Shown: piece after piece, positions 32,770-45,500 of the stretch
Layout: the number at the start of each line of letters is the position of its first letter
Position numbering within the stretch: the first letter of the stretch is position 1
Made by a program: the position numbers and the translations under genes
From: Thamnidium elegans
Taxonomy: Eukaryota > Mucoromycota > Mucoromycetes > Mucorales > Mucoraceae
DNA length: 64,000 nt
Direction: 5' to 3'
NCBI GenBank assembly: GCA_025201345.1
Contig: JAIXMG010000005.1
Location: forward strand, 1 to 64,000
The notes under the pieces: generated by a model
What the model was told of the DNA's origin: nothing
Databases searched by the model: none
The model's input: only the letters and a program-made list of their open reading frames with translations

Positions 32770-35234
32770 AAGAAGCATCTAAAAAAGCTATTATAATTAT
32801 TAGTTCAGGAAACTAAAGAGCTTTTTTTTAGCTCAATGTACTCATGGTTTGGTTCTTTTTCTTTTTTCATTACAGAAAAAAAAAACTCCAGATGCTTAAT
32901 CTTTCAAAATGATCAACATTAAAGTTAATCAAAGTGAGTAAACAAGAAGTGAAGAAACCCAAAACAGAGTTTGGTTGAGTGCTTTTATATAGTGTTTATG
33001 TATACTTACATTTGTACCTGACAGCCTAAAGCTGCATATAAAAAGTCGATCGTTGTTTTGCCCAATAAGAAATAATAGTAACACAATAAACTATTTACAA
33101 TACCCCGCCACCCAACTGAATTTTTAGTTTCAAAATATCGTCTTGAACAATATTAGGCAGTATTGACTAGTCGAGTTTAAGAGAAAACAGCAATGTATAT
33201 TGTACATGTAGTAGAGATTAGAGGACATGAGGTTAAAATATTGTTAGTTTACATTATTTAGGGGGAAAAAAAAGTGACGTAGTCTTTTTTTTTCGCGTGT
33301 GCAAAAAAAATGCCCTGCCTAAATTTTAATTACATAATAGTATGTGTAATATCGCAACTTTTTATTCCAAAGTGAAGGAAGAAATAATACGACGACAGTT
33401 AATAAAAAAAGGGGATAAAGAGAGAGAAGTAATTTGAGATTTACAAGTTACTGTACCGGCAATTCGGTACTATGACAACTAGTTTGATCCGCGTCTCCGA
33501 TATTATAACTCATATTATACTGTAGAGAGCAGATTGAAGGCCAACTATCCTCACTAATGGTAATATATGTATATGTTATGCTATCTAACTGTTATGTTTT
33601 CACACCAGAGTTTTTGTTTCAATCGAAAACCCTATTGGTCATATTTACAGAAGAGAATAGCGTTGTATTTTGTTTTATAAGAAAAAAATAGTATGCACTT
33701 TGTATTGTACAGTTTAAATTTATTAAAAGAGGAAAGGAATTTTTTTTTTTTGTCAAGTGTGAAGCATAAGATTGTTATTGAAGGTGCTTGATATTCCGCT
33801 TGATATCAGAGTAGTTTTTTTTCAGACAATCTCAAAGATAGGCTAAAGACAGAGGATAATACCCTTCCCTTGAAAACCAAGCTAGTCGAGGACCAAGTAC
33901 GCTTATAATCCAATATTTTTTTTTTTTTTAAAAAAAAAAAAAGGACTGGACCGGTGATGACCATCCTAGTCGCCAGAGTGCTTTCGGACATCATCACCAA
34001 AACGGCAGAGCCAACATCTTTTACTTGAAAACGCCATAGGTATAGAGTAAGAGAGACCGTACGCCACAAGGTAACATTTTTTTTTTACATTTAATAACTA
34101 GGAAAGTATTAGAGAAAGGAGTTTTTTTTTTAAAAAAAAAGAAAAAGAAAAGTAGCATACCTAAAAGTCCGTGTATTTCTCAAGAGAGGATATAAGCAGA
34201 GTTAACCAAGGCCTTATAGGAAAGAAGAGGACCAACCATATAGAGTGACCAGACTATTTTGAAGCAGTAGTAGTTTTTTTTTTTTTTTTTGAGAATAAGG
34301 AGCGAAAAAAGACTGAAAAAATCCTCTTTAAATAGAAAAGTACATGTTCCAGTACGTTCTTTTTTTTTTTATCTTTTTTTTTTCATGTGATTAATTAATT
34401 AGTTACTTCCATAAATGTTCATGTAAACAAAAGACTCTCTTTTTTTTTCATAAAATAAAAAGATACGTCAATTTATCGCTAGGGAAAATTGGTATGATTA
34501 AATTGGTATAGATATAGATTATATTTTTTGTATATTCTTCTTTAAAAAAAGCGAAAAGTATTACTTGTGATGTAGATAATACTTGTGTGAGAAAAAAAAA
34601 AGTATCTAAAAAAAGCAAGCTTTCCTTCGAGGTCGTTTTTGTTTATACACAAATAATTGGGTAGATATGGCGTATTGTTTTTTATAAACTGCCAACACTT
34701 TCACTTGTTCCTTTTTATACTTGTATATACTTACTCTACTAGTATCACCTCTTCTTATATCCAAATATAAAATTTATTAATGCTATTGATAGATGTACCA
34801 ATAAATAGAAGTAGGCGGATAAAGCTGAAGAGAGGAAAAGTACGCCTAATTTGTACCACTTTCCCTTCTTTTGCATGGTTTGTTTACTTTGCGCAAGTTA
34901 AGTTTCTTAAATACAATTTCCATGAAAACAACGACAAATCCTTGTTTAATTTCAGCCGACTCAGTCATATAAACAACGGAGATAGATAATCATATGTTGA
35001 TTACTATCTTTTATGTCCAATTAACTCCATCTGTATTACTGACGTATTCGGTTTACTTTCGCACAAACCAATCACCATTCATAAAAAAAAATGGCAGAGG
35101 TTCCTCCTCTATTTTTTTATATAAAAAAAGAGCAGAGTTCAGTTAAATCTGAATTAATTAATTTATAAAATGGATTATGAATAATGATAACAATAGAATA
35201 TACAAATAAAAAGAAGAATTAAGAAAACAAAACT
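32770..35234. other. AT-rich, homopolymer-rich, no confident gene
   Basis: T-run/A-run palindromes near 33916-33944 and 34121-34140. Near 33370-33550 the plus strand reads IRRQLIKKGDKEREVI, stop, DLQVTVPAIRYYDN, a possible degenerate helix-turn-helix of a transposase. Other frames look random. Confidence 0.4.
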
Positions 35235-37961
35235 TTACTTTTCCACGAAAATTTCTTTCTGCCAACAAGCAAGCAAAACTATCTTTTCTGCAGTTTCTAG
35301 TTTCAATCGAGCCCTTTTGTTATTTATGGTATGTTTTGCTTGTGAAAATAGTTTTTCAGATGGTACGCTTGTGGCGGGTACAGACAAATACTTTCTAGCA
35401 AATAAAGACAACGTTGGATAAAGTTTTTCGTGCTGTTTCCAAAACTTCAGCGGCTTAGTTGCATACAACTTCCCCAGTTTAATGTTTGCATCATCATCAT
35501 CATCATAATCATGTTCATTACTGTCACTGTCTACTAAAAAAATGCATTAGTCAATATTATCAATATTTAAAATAAACAAACTTTTTACCTTCTTGCCATC
35601 GATTAATCTCTAGTCCCTCTCTGCCGAACATTTGTGTATGGTCAGTTTGAATATAACTTAATAATTCTACATTTGATTCAACATAATTTTTGATTATGGG
35701 ACTTCGACTATTATCATATCCGGCCAAAAACACTTTTCTCTGTCTTCTCTGATTTTGTCTTAGTCTTTTTTTAGATATGCCAATGATATTTCAGGCTTGG
35801 ATCAACCATAGTTGCACAAGCATAAACATCTGTTAGATCAGTTCGACTATAGTACTTTGAAAGTTTAGTCATAGTGAGATCAATAGCAGCCGAAAGTGAA
35901 GGATTTTTCGGTTGGAATTTTTCCAACCTGGTGAAGAGATCGTTATATAGAACAATAGTCTTATTGATTGTTGTGTATCTATGAAAATAAATTTAGCAAA
36001 ATAAGCAAATAACCGTTAAGAGTGCGAGACTGTAAATCTAGAACTTACTGTTGATTTGACAACCAAGATGTAATGTTTTCAAATTTAGTCAATATCTTTT
36101 GTATATTCATAATATATTCTATCTGAGCATTATTTAGACTACAATCCTGTCTTAAATCATCTTCAGAGTTTATTGTTAAACGGTACGCCTCTTTCATAAT
36201 CAAAAATCTATCGATCATTACTTTGGTGCTATTCCATCTTGTTTGACAATCAACTAGTATCGAGAGATCTGGTAGCTTCAGCATGTTTTTGTTTGTTTCA
36301 AATAGGCTATTCAACTGGGAGGATAAGCGTATTTTTCCACATCCTTTTCTTAATCTTACGATAGGCTTGTCTTTTTTTAGAAGAGTCACTCTCTACCTAA
36401 TAATTAAAAGCTGTGTCAGTTCGATTTAATCAGAGGCGTTCTTAAAAACCTACATCTTTCATAAACTTTTCCATATTAACATCTTCAGTGGGACCTTTCG
36501 GTTGTAATCCTTTATCAATCAGATCATGACATACAATATTAATTACATGGGATAGACAAGAAATTAAATTTTTTTTTCTTTTGAACGTAAAAGAAGGATC
36601 TCTTTCGGCTGTTTCTCCGAGATAATCGGCTAATTTTCCATTATTTGAGACATTGTCCGTTATCAAACAGAATAAATTACTTTTAATTTCATAATCTTCA
36701 AGTATATCAATAAATAGTCTACCTAAATCACTGCCTTATGTTTCTGTAAATATGAGTACAAGTGTTGTACCCGTATAGTTTAAAATCATGTATACCTGCA
36801 TGTGAAGTATTTTTCATGTGCTTAAGAGCAATGGTTATTTGTTGAGGTTCCCATTCTTGATCAATAAAATGAGCTGTAATTCCCATAAAATACTGGTCTA
36901 TATTATAACGTAAATAAGATCAATAAAAGTATAAAAAATAGTTATAGCTGTGCTTTTGCTTACTTGTTTCGCTTTTCCACAGATCAGTGGTAAAATTAAT
37001 ATATTTTTGTTGTTTGAGTTTTTCTATAACCAATCTCTTTTGATTTTTGTGCTTTTCGATAATAAACTCTTTCAATTTTGTATTACTTGGGGGAATGAGC
37101 ATGGAGTTGTATGAGATTGTTTTTTCATTGTCGGCGTTGCTTCTATTAGAAAACTGTAGTAATCGCTCTAATGTTACATTTTTCGAAGAAAAAACCATGG
37201 GTAGATTATTAGCAATAACAAAATCAGTGAATAGATCAAGGAATGATTGTCGGGAAATGGGTAACTTATTCATTTTGTTTATGTCATTTTGCTCTTGCTC
37301 GTATCTATCTAGATGCGGTTTGCTTTCTGTTGTTAGACAATTATGGAAGAAGCGTTCATTGTACTTTTCCTCACCACCTGGGTATTTTATTTTATAGGTA
37401 GGATCTTGTTCTTGTTGATACAGCAACAGTTTTATAATAGTATTATCTAATTTTTAAACATTTTTTTATTGATATAAAATAGGAGGTAAAATTATAGAAA
37501 GCTTACGTCTGGATTGCGTTAGCCCGGAGTGATCTGATATAAGATGGTTAATTAAACTGGTACTCTCCATTTTATTGCTAGCATAATCTTGAAAACATTC
37601 CCCTTGTTTACGTTTGACGGTACAGTAGACACGATTGCCAATGCGCAACCTATAACCAAATATGTTCCACCATGCCCAAGTTCGTCTTTTTTTTTCTGTC
37701 AGCAGAAACATCGAATAGTCTCTTATCGGACCCACACCAGGGTATTATAACTTCTTCTCCTGTTAATTCTGATTTTATGGTTTGTTTATTTGAGCGATTG
37801 TGCGATTTAATGGTGGCAAGCTCTTCGAGAGAAAATCGACCTGCAAATGATGCAGTAAGAGAGTTAGTATTTGAAACTGTTCCAACAGATGTAGATGATG
37901 ACGCTCGGCTTATGATGTTTTGTATAGAAAAAGATGACTCTAAATCATGATCATTGGTCAT
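35235..37961 (-). pseudogene. hAT-family transposase with BED finger, frameshifted
   Basis: From ATG 37961 the protein has a Ser-rich N-terminus, then a BED-type finger (WWNIFGYRLRIGNRVYC ... NHLISDH, about 37680-37520). The RNase-H-like catalytic core includes INFTTDLWKS near 36985, ITDNVSNN and CLSHVINI (36660-36530), and DCQTRWNST near 36240. The classic C-terminal hAT dimerisation motif is FARKYLSVPATSVPSEKLFS near 35400-35340. Introns are short; the one before GSDLGRLF uses an ACATAAG acceptor and is phase-consistent. An A-run near 37690 has one base too many for the N-terminal fr/BED join, so the copy is frameshifted there. It would act in the nucleus on terminal repeats, which were not found. 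Ends and any 8-bp duplication could not be fixed. Confidence 0.85.
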
Positions 37962-38782
37962 TTTCTGAACTTGTATAAAACTTTTTGAGATATAATTGAA
38001 AAAGGGAGTATTAATTATTAATTGGCTTCGTAACCTTTAAATACGGAAGCACGTAAGCAATAAACATTACGCCAAAAAGCCAACTTTTATTATGGCGTAC
38101 TAATTTTGTAAGAATAACATACAGGTTTAATACAATCGACTATTATGTCCAATTAAATCTTAATTATTGAAGATACATTCTATACTTTTTCAGCACGAAA
38201 GTTTTTTTTTAAAAGGTTTACGCAGTGTCTGTCGATTGATAAGAGTCTAATGGTAAGACGATATCTTGCCAGTAAATATCTTCCTTCAGCAGGTTTCAGC
38301 CTAATTTATTTATATTTGTGGTAATACAAAAGATACAAATCGAGTGAGCTATTCAATTCTTTTAAAAAAACGACCCGATAGAACAGTCAAAATCGAATAG
38401 ACTATTCGATTTTACTAAAATATCGGACAGTTTTAGCAGTCAAAATTGATTGATATAAAACGATCTGGTTTGTTTAAAATATTAATAAGAACTACCAATT
38501 AAACACAATGCGCATAAATGCTTAAACCAATCGGATTATCAATAAGGATTAACCGTAATTATTATGACATTTAGACTGACTTTGTTACCCTACAATTAGA
38601 ACGACTAACTGTATAACCCCTTTAATATAAATACATCCTTCTTTTTCATTTAAATAAAAACAATCACAAGTAAGACTTTAAAGGACTTATTTTCTACTGT
38701 ATATTTCAAACATTACCGCTGCTTTCAGAGGCTTCTAAAGGTTGAGGACGAGGATGAAAAATACCCAGACGCTTATCATTTA
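37962..38782. other. AT-rich, repeats only
   Basis: Contains the ATTCGATTTT-type repeat at 38320-38480 (relative at 30050-30240) and the 80-bp TATA-bearing repeat at 38626-38700 (relative at 19960). No gene. Confidence 0.5.
38626..38700 (+). repeat. TATA-box-bearing repeat shared with 19.96 kb
   Basis: Same sequence as 19960-20040 with a 15-bp deletion: TATAAATACATCCTTCTTTT, ATAAAAACAA, TTTAAAGGACTTATTTTCT, in the same orientation. The upstream flanks are unrelated, consistent with fragments of one LTR or promoter. Confidence 0.5.
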
Positions 38783-39158
38783 TTAACATGCATATATTTT
38801 CCCAGTTTGATCGACTTTTAATCCAGAAAAAAAAATCAATAACGGCAATATTTTTAATTCAAGTAAACGTACGAAAGTAATATTCATGTTCGATAAAATT
38901 TGACCAATTCTACTGCACCATTCGGACTTGTAGGCATAAATAGAGGTTATATTATCGTATGAATCCACTATACAAGTAGTCAATTGCTTTGAGACTTTAT
39001 TAATTCTGATTGGTGAATTTGTTGCTGCTATGGCATCAATTGCTGTTTTAATGTCTATGATCGTATTAGTAGAGGTATATATTTAGTGCTATAGACAAAT
39101 AATTACACTCATCCTTCTCATTCCAGAATGAACGATCCAATATACTAGTAGCTGCCAT
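38783..39158 (-). pseudogene. Unrecognised small protein, one frameshift
   Basis: ATG 39158 opens MAATSILDRSFWNEKDECN ... SIALN; after a one-base shift near 39085 the reading continues IYTSTNTIIDIKTAIDAIA, CIVDSYDNITSIYAYKSEW, CSRIGQILSNMNITFVRLL to a stop at 38783-38785. About 125 residues in total, soluble, helical, with few charged clusters. Codon quality on both sides of the shift shows this was a gene; no family or domain is recognised. The frameshift could be an assembly error, in which case it is an intact small gene. Confidence 0.5.
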
Positions 39159-39215
39159 TTTTTTTGAAAAAGAAAAAACATATATAAAAACGCGTAAAAA
39201 AAAAGGTTAATTCTT

Positions 39216-40511
39216 GGTATACCACCAGTGCCAATTTAGGGAAATTCCTGGTCTTTTTGAAATATTTAGACATTTGATTATATAAAAGGTTCTTGCTTGT
39301 TTTATGGGTTCATTGTTAAAGAAAAGGGGGGAAAAAATGATGGAATAAATAAGTGATTTTGATCATGATAAAATGGGATTTATTTAATCATTGTAATATT
39401 TATATTGCAATTTCGTTTTTACATGTAAAATTCTTGTTATTGTAAATGGTGGTGCACCAAAAAGATTAAAAAAAAAAAACGTCATAAATTGACACTGGTG
39501 GTGTACCAAAAAAAAAAGCACATCACATTAGAGTTGATCGATATATATCTGGAAATTGCTGAACACAGAGTAACCAAAATAAATAATTATTGATATTGAC
39601 ACAAAGCCTCAAACAGCAAATACCATTGATTATTAATTGCCAGTAGACCTTCTGATCACTAACACAACTTCAAAGGCTATCAATTTAATTTATAACTAAT
39701 AAAAATCGGTATTATTAAATCCATGAGGATATGGATTATACTTTTGAAGGGTAAAGTTAGTTCATTTCGTATCACCCCAAGGATTTTTTTTAAAATTCGA
39801 CGGCTATTTTGAGAAAATCCTTCTTGGGGATTTTATGTTACATGGGGAATACTCAGACGTCAAAATATTGGCATTTTGAATATAAAAAAAAGATTGGTAT
39901 ATACTTAAGAGAAAGACAAAAAAACCGATTTTTATGTATGCATTTCAGAGATTGAAAATACAACAAAGACCAAGCATGTATTTTATTAGTTCAGGTGTAC
40001 GCTATTCCCCTAGAGCTCACTTCGATGAATGAACTTTTAGAACATAATATTTCTTTCTACGGCGGCATGACCGGTACAGTAATATATACACGGGTGAGCG
40101 CATCTATCCGCCGAAAAAAAATAGAAAGAAAACAATACTTGCGTTAGTTTTGAGCTGTTTCTGCATTCTAGTAAGATAAAAAGATAAAAAGATAAACAAT
40201 GTTACCATATTTCCACCAGTGCCAATTTATGACGTGCACCTCCAACAAATCACAGGTAAAAAACAAGTTTTTTTAATTACGTACGTGAGAAAGTAAATTG
40301 TAGTATAAATAAATTATGATTAATAAATCCCTTTTATCATAGTTAAATAAACCCTTTTTTATCATCCTTTTTCGTTTCCTTTTTTTTAACAATAAATTCA
40401 TATACAAGCACGTACCTTTTATATAATCAAAGGTCTAACTACTTCAAAAGGAGCATCCTTATGATATGGCGGTGTACCAGGAATTTCCCTAAATTGGCAC
40501 TGGTGGTGTAC

Positions 40512-40512
<1 letters not shown>
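39216..40512. repeat. Nested inverted terminal repeats around GGTGTACCACCAGTG
   Basis: Four sites share TTGGTRYACCACCAGTGYCAATTT. Outer pair: 39216-39255 and, inverted, 40468-40512, which also share AGGGAAATTCC. Inner pair: 39479-39508 (inverted) and 40210-40240, which share ATGACG instead. A fifth, shorter GGTGGTGCACCAAAAA lies at 39449. Three of them are followed by an A-run, the last 54 A long (40513-40566). No transposase is encoded between them, so these look like two nested non-autonomous elements of one family. Confidence 0.7.
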
Positions 40513-40568
<56 letters not shown>

Positions 40569-40689
40569 CATAGCTGTTCTTGCCAAAACCATAAAGCTTC
40601 AATAATGTACCGGAAGCACATTTCTTATCGCAGCATTCAAATGCACAAAAAATAATGATTCATCTGAAGTATGAGTTTACCTTGGTAAA

Positions 40690-41219
40690 ACCTTAAATGA
40701 CAAAAAGGAATTCAAAGTAATTGAACAGATTCTGGATATACTGGATGAAGAAAAGTCCTTGTTGCAAAACATTTCCAACTTGAATTTGATCACTGAATCA
40801 GATATTGTCGGCCAGATATGGGTCCCAATAATGAAAAAAGCTCTCTTCGTTGGAGGTAATATTGTAAGAATCAAAGTCGGGGAATCTATTTCACGATATT
40901 CCCAAGAAGAAAAGAAACTACAATACACCGATAAAAAGCATGTTAAAGGTTCAAAAATTGACATTCGATTTATATACGATCATGATGGAAAAGAATACGA
41001 TGTAGGTGCTGGTGAAGTCGCAAGGGAAACAGCAGATGAAGAAAAAATTCTACCTGATAAATCGAAGCTTCTTAGAAAAGGCAAAGATGTTTTAGATGGC
41101 ATTTTAAACACTGTAATACCTGAAAGTGATGCCAACAAAGCCATCGGACACATTGTTCAGATTAAAGGATTATGTGTTCAAGTTATCTCTATATATTTAA
41201 CTGCTACTGGTCTGTAAGT
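40690..41219 (+). pseudogene. Unnamed accessory family, possible nuclease-like core, copy 3
   Basis: The main exon reads EFKVIEQILDILDEEKSLL, the Trp helix SDIVGQIWVPIMKKAL, then VKGSKIDIRFIYDHDGKEYD, VGAGEVARE, a Lys-rich segment and KDVLDGILNTVIPES, ending at a GTAAGT donor near 41214. D ... E-x-D-x-GAGE is the best-preserved version of the putative PD-(D/E)xK-like core in this window. The upstream exon reads LKYEFTLVK but is one base out of frame with the start, and the downstream exon is uncertain; a coding-like piece at 41489-41606 ending DTNPYEQ and a stop may be the real C-terminus. Status (gene or pseudogene) is therefore open. Copies 1 and 2 are at 22019 and 28525. Confidence 0.5.
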
Positions 41220-41619
41220 TGCTGTTTCTATGCTCAAGATATATCTCCCGTCATCATTACTCGCGTTAAATAACTTTCTAGATGGATTAAAAATATTTTT
41301 CGGTTTGCAAGCTTATTAATGCTAAACTATTTGAATCGACGATGAACTCAAGAAAAAGAAGATCATCAATTGACTTTAATTACAGCACTCAAGAATACAA
41401 ACAGCCAGCGCATTTAATGCTGCTTCTACTCTGTATTTAATCTTTCGGGTACAGATAAAACGGGAGATAGCCCTCCCTTCAACATATTTGTGAAGAAGGA
41501 GATGTTGTCGATGGTGATGAAAATGGCTGGGCTTTGTTGAATAACGGGAAATATTTTCACCGTGAAACTGACATTACTCTAGATACAAATCCTTATGAAC
41601 AATAAATGAGTAATATAAA

Positions 41620-42572
41620 CGGTAAAACTCAAATTAAAATAATTTATTGCTTTGCGGTAGTTAATAATTCATAGTTAACGAGCACTATGCTTAAGATACT
41701 AACAATGTATTATAAAGACAAAATAAACTGAAGGTTTACCTTTTTTTACTTAGCATTTATATAAAAAAATTAATAGTGCTGAGTTGTACAGTTTTATGAT
41801 TATAGAACCAAATTACTTGCTATCATGAAATCCAATATTCGGGGCGGTTATAGTAGGAACGAGACTTTTCACGGCTCAACTATCCATACTCAGCGACAAA
41901 ATCTACCGGAAAAGGTGTATCACATTATATCAATAAGTGTGAATACCCCCACGCATGTAATGCGACTTTCTTAATTAAGAATTCCTGTAGAATGTGGAAT
42001 ATGATGGACCAGAATAATCTCATAGACGTTATAACCATCTCCGTTACTCTTGAAAAAAAAAACGTTATCAAGCAGCCCTAAGCTAATGAGCTTTCACAAT
42101 ATTCATACCTTCATTTTACCCCGTTTTACTATCCTTCTCCTGCCAAAGTAATATTTTCCCTTTATTTTGGTCGTTTTTTTTTTGAGATTAAAATTTGTAG
42201 TAGTTAAATCTAAAGACGTAAATTTTGGGAGATATTATTAAAACAATGAGCACCGGACTATTAGTACTGGTCTGAATTAAGACTTAAAAAAAGATCATTT
42301 ATCTATTAAAAAAGTCATTTAGCAGCTAGTTTTTGAAAATGTATAGATCAGGATAAAGTATAAATTATAATGGGACTATATTATTTCAAAACAATGGAAA
42401 ATACAAACAATTTCACAAAACAATAATATATACATATATATAGACTTATGGTACTTATGGAGTGTAGTTCTAAGCGATACCCTTATATTAAATAAGAAGT
42501 CTCTCACTAGTCCAGCTTATATACTGTAAATATAGTTTAGGGAAAATTGTGGTGTATTTTATTTTCATTCTT
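41620..42572. other. Intergenic; weak coding remnants
   Basis: Around 41840-42060 the plus strand has short coding-like pieces (NETFHGSTIHTQRQNL; CEYPHACNATFLIK) that may be remnants of a zinc-finger transposon protein. Not assignable. Confidence 0.35.
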
Positions 42573-45500
42573 TCAAAAGCGAGCTAAAGTCATCGGTTCC
42601 CCAACTATAACAGAAGAATCAGCTGTCAATTCGCCACCGACAATTTTTACACTCAAAGAAAAGGATGAAGAATATCCATTATAAACTATAGAAATGACGA
42701 TTGGCAAATAACGAACTTTGTTTATATCACTTGTATCGATATAGGAAGTAGTAATCTTTTCAGATATATCTTTTGAAGGTACAGTTTCGCCTAGCCTTAA
42801 ACTATCTATCGTTTTAAGAATATAATAATCTTTTTTTTTTTTCGTAAGTTTATAAATTAATGACAAGTATTAAAGTACTTACTTATCCAAAAAGGTGCAC
42901 TGGTCGTCTTAGTTTGTGAATTGACATAAAAGAATCGATTGTTTTGACTACTTGTTATTTTATCTCCTCTTTTGAAAATTGGAAATACCGTTTCTCTATT
43001 AATTGAAATACTTTTCGTATCTGAACTATTGTTTTTAAGGCTAAAACCTTCACATTCTTTTGGAAAATAAAACCCGAACCCATAATTTTCACTGCAAATA
43101 TGGTGTAAAACACCGACTAAAAATCCTTTATATGAAAATGGTTGTTGTTGAAGTACAGGTTGCAAAAGTTGGTTTGATAAGTCTGGTATAATATAATGAG
43201 GTATGTCAATTTCTTGTTCATACGTATATTGGTCAGTCTCATCTTCTAGCATTTTTACGAGAATAGGTTGAAACTGTAGATTATAATTGAAACAGATCGT
43301 GTGAAATACATATTGAATATGCCTATATTTTCCAAACAGTTGTCTATTTACCAACGAGGTAGAAACGAGAGATACAACGTCCTGTATAATAGGTCGGAAA
43401 CATATTTCTATTATATCATCTACCAATAAACTAACTCTACAGCTACAAGAAGTGCTGATATTTATAATGGTTTTTTCGTTCACTTGCGATATTGAACTTG
43501 TGTTGAGTATCTATATAACGTGGTTGTTAAAAAATTTTTGGATAATAATAATGACGGGGTATTGACTCTATCTTTATATTTCTTACATTATTAGATAAAT
43601 ATCTCTTAATATTGCTGCTAAAGTATTTCTGGTTTTGTACAGAAAATATCTCTAATAATGTATGTTTCTTATGCTTATCACACATTTGAATTAAACTGGT
43701 ATCCTCTACAATATTATTCCACATATTTAAACACAAAGTTCTATAAAAATTTGGAATATGAATGATTTCATCTTGAATAATGGTCGCTTCTTGGTCTTTT
43801 TTATCTTCAGTTACTACTTGATTTAAAGTGAGCTGTACGTAATCTTGGTATAATTGTGCCACCACAAAAAATGATTTGACCGGAAATTGTAGTTTCCAAA
43901 ATTTCTGTATCACAGGTAATAATCCTTCGCCTTGAGTGATAACTCTCAATTTTTTACGATGATCATCCTTCCTTATTAATCCACTTGTATACACAACCTC
44001 TTCAAAATATGCTTTGGTGCCAAATAAATTGTCTAATAACATCTTTTCTATTGTAATAGAATACCCAATTTTTATATCCACAATATGTCCTGTAATACTG
44101 ACTAACTTGCTCGATACAATATTTCGTAAATAAATCATATAAATAGCTATAAATGCTTTGATGCAAACTGGTTGTTGTATTGATGCTAATAATTCTTTGT
44201 CGTGGCTCTTCATATTCATTATTACTTCTATTTCAGTCATAATTTCCTTACTTGATGCAGTATCGTCAGAAAGAATAATTGATTCGCCTTTTAAGTATTT
44301 TTCCGCAAACTTGATAAATCTTGATAGAATATTAGTTATCCGTTGACGCTAAATTATAAAATTCTACTTTTATCAATATACTTACGAGTAATTTATATTT
44401 AATGTCTGCACTTTTGAAAAATTAAAATAGGAACCCAAAGAGCACAGACTACAAAATATATATATATATATATATATTAATACCGGGATTAAAAACACTC
44501 GTATTTATATTCTTACTGTGTATCCTGTATAAAGTAGTTGTGATCCCAAATCTTTTTGATTAACCCATTATTGTCCAAAAGTGAGAACGATAATTGTGTC
44601 GACTCTTCAGAGAAGTCTTTTTTTTTTTTGTAAAAGAGTTAATGACTATCTAAATTTCTATAAACAAATTTTTAACAATATACCTATATTCATAATGGCG
44701 TCAGGTTTTGAATTTTTAAATACAGACAAGGAATAATCTATCTTGCTGGATGGTAGTATACGCGGTTTACTATACAAGTCAGAATTCTGAATAGCCTCTC
44801 GTACGTATACAATCGATCCGTGATGTATAAAATCAAAGCTGAAAGTGATCGCGATATGGTATTCGTATAAACGAATTCGAAGATTTGAAAACATTCTATT
44901 ATATTCCAACAAACCTTTCGACCAATTGACTAGATTTTGATCTAATATGATTTCAGAAGAGTATTCATCTACGAGTGTCATAATATAGTACTCCTTCATA
45001 TGGTTGTTTGATATTAAATCATGTAGTAGGTTTTTACCAATTTCGACAAATATATCATAAGGACGAATAGATTTTACAATTGCTTCTTGACTTGCATCTA
45101 ATCCCCATTTACTTGTATCAGTAATCAAAGGCGTCATCAAAACCATTCTATCGTCTATATTTTCATCCTATTTGTAATTAATCTGTTAACTAATTGTTGT
45201 TTTTAGCGGTATAGTTTATTTGAATTACCAAATTGGAAGGAACCCCACTAAAAGCTGCTTCTATAATACTTTGTAAATTTTTGTCTTGGATACGAAGAGC
45301 CGAATTAGCTTTTAAAAATGCCCCTATACTGTCTTTAATATGGGTGATACTAAAAACAAATGATTTCGAATTGACAACTTTTGGAAATAGCATAGAACCG
45401 GAAAAATCAAATAAAGTATTTACGCATGAAACTAAATCCAACTTAATCATCACTTGTTCCTTATCAATCGGCGTAAATCTACAAAAAAGCGTATCTTTTG

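Noticed and set aside
34780..34989. 69-codon basic frame on the plus strand
   Set aside because: No similarity, no splice partner, and average AT-rich composition; treated as chance.
40439..40655. Poly-Lys / poly-Phe frames
   Set aside because: Translation of the 54-A tract.
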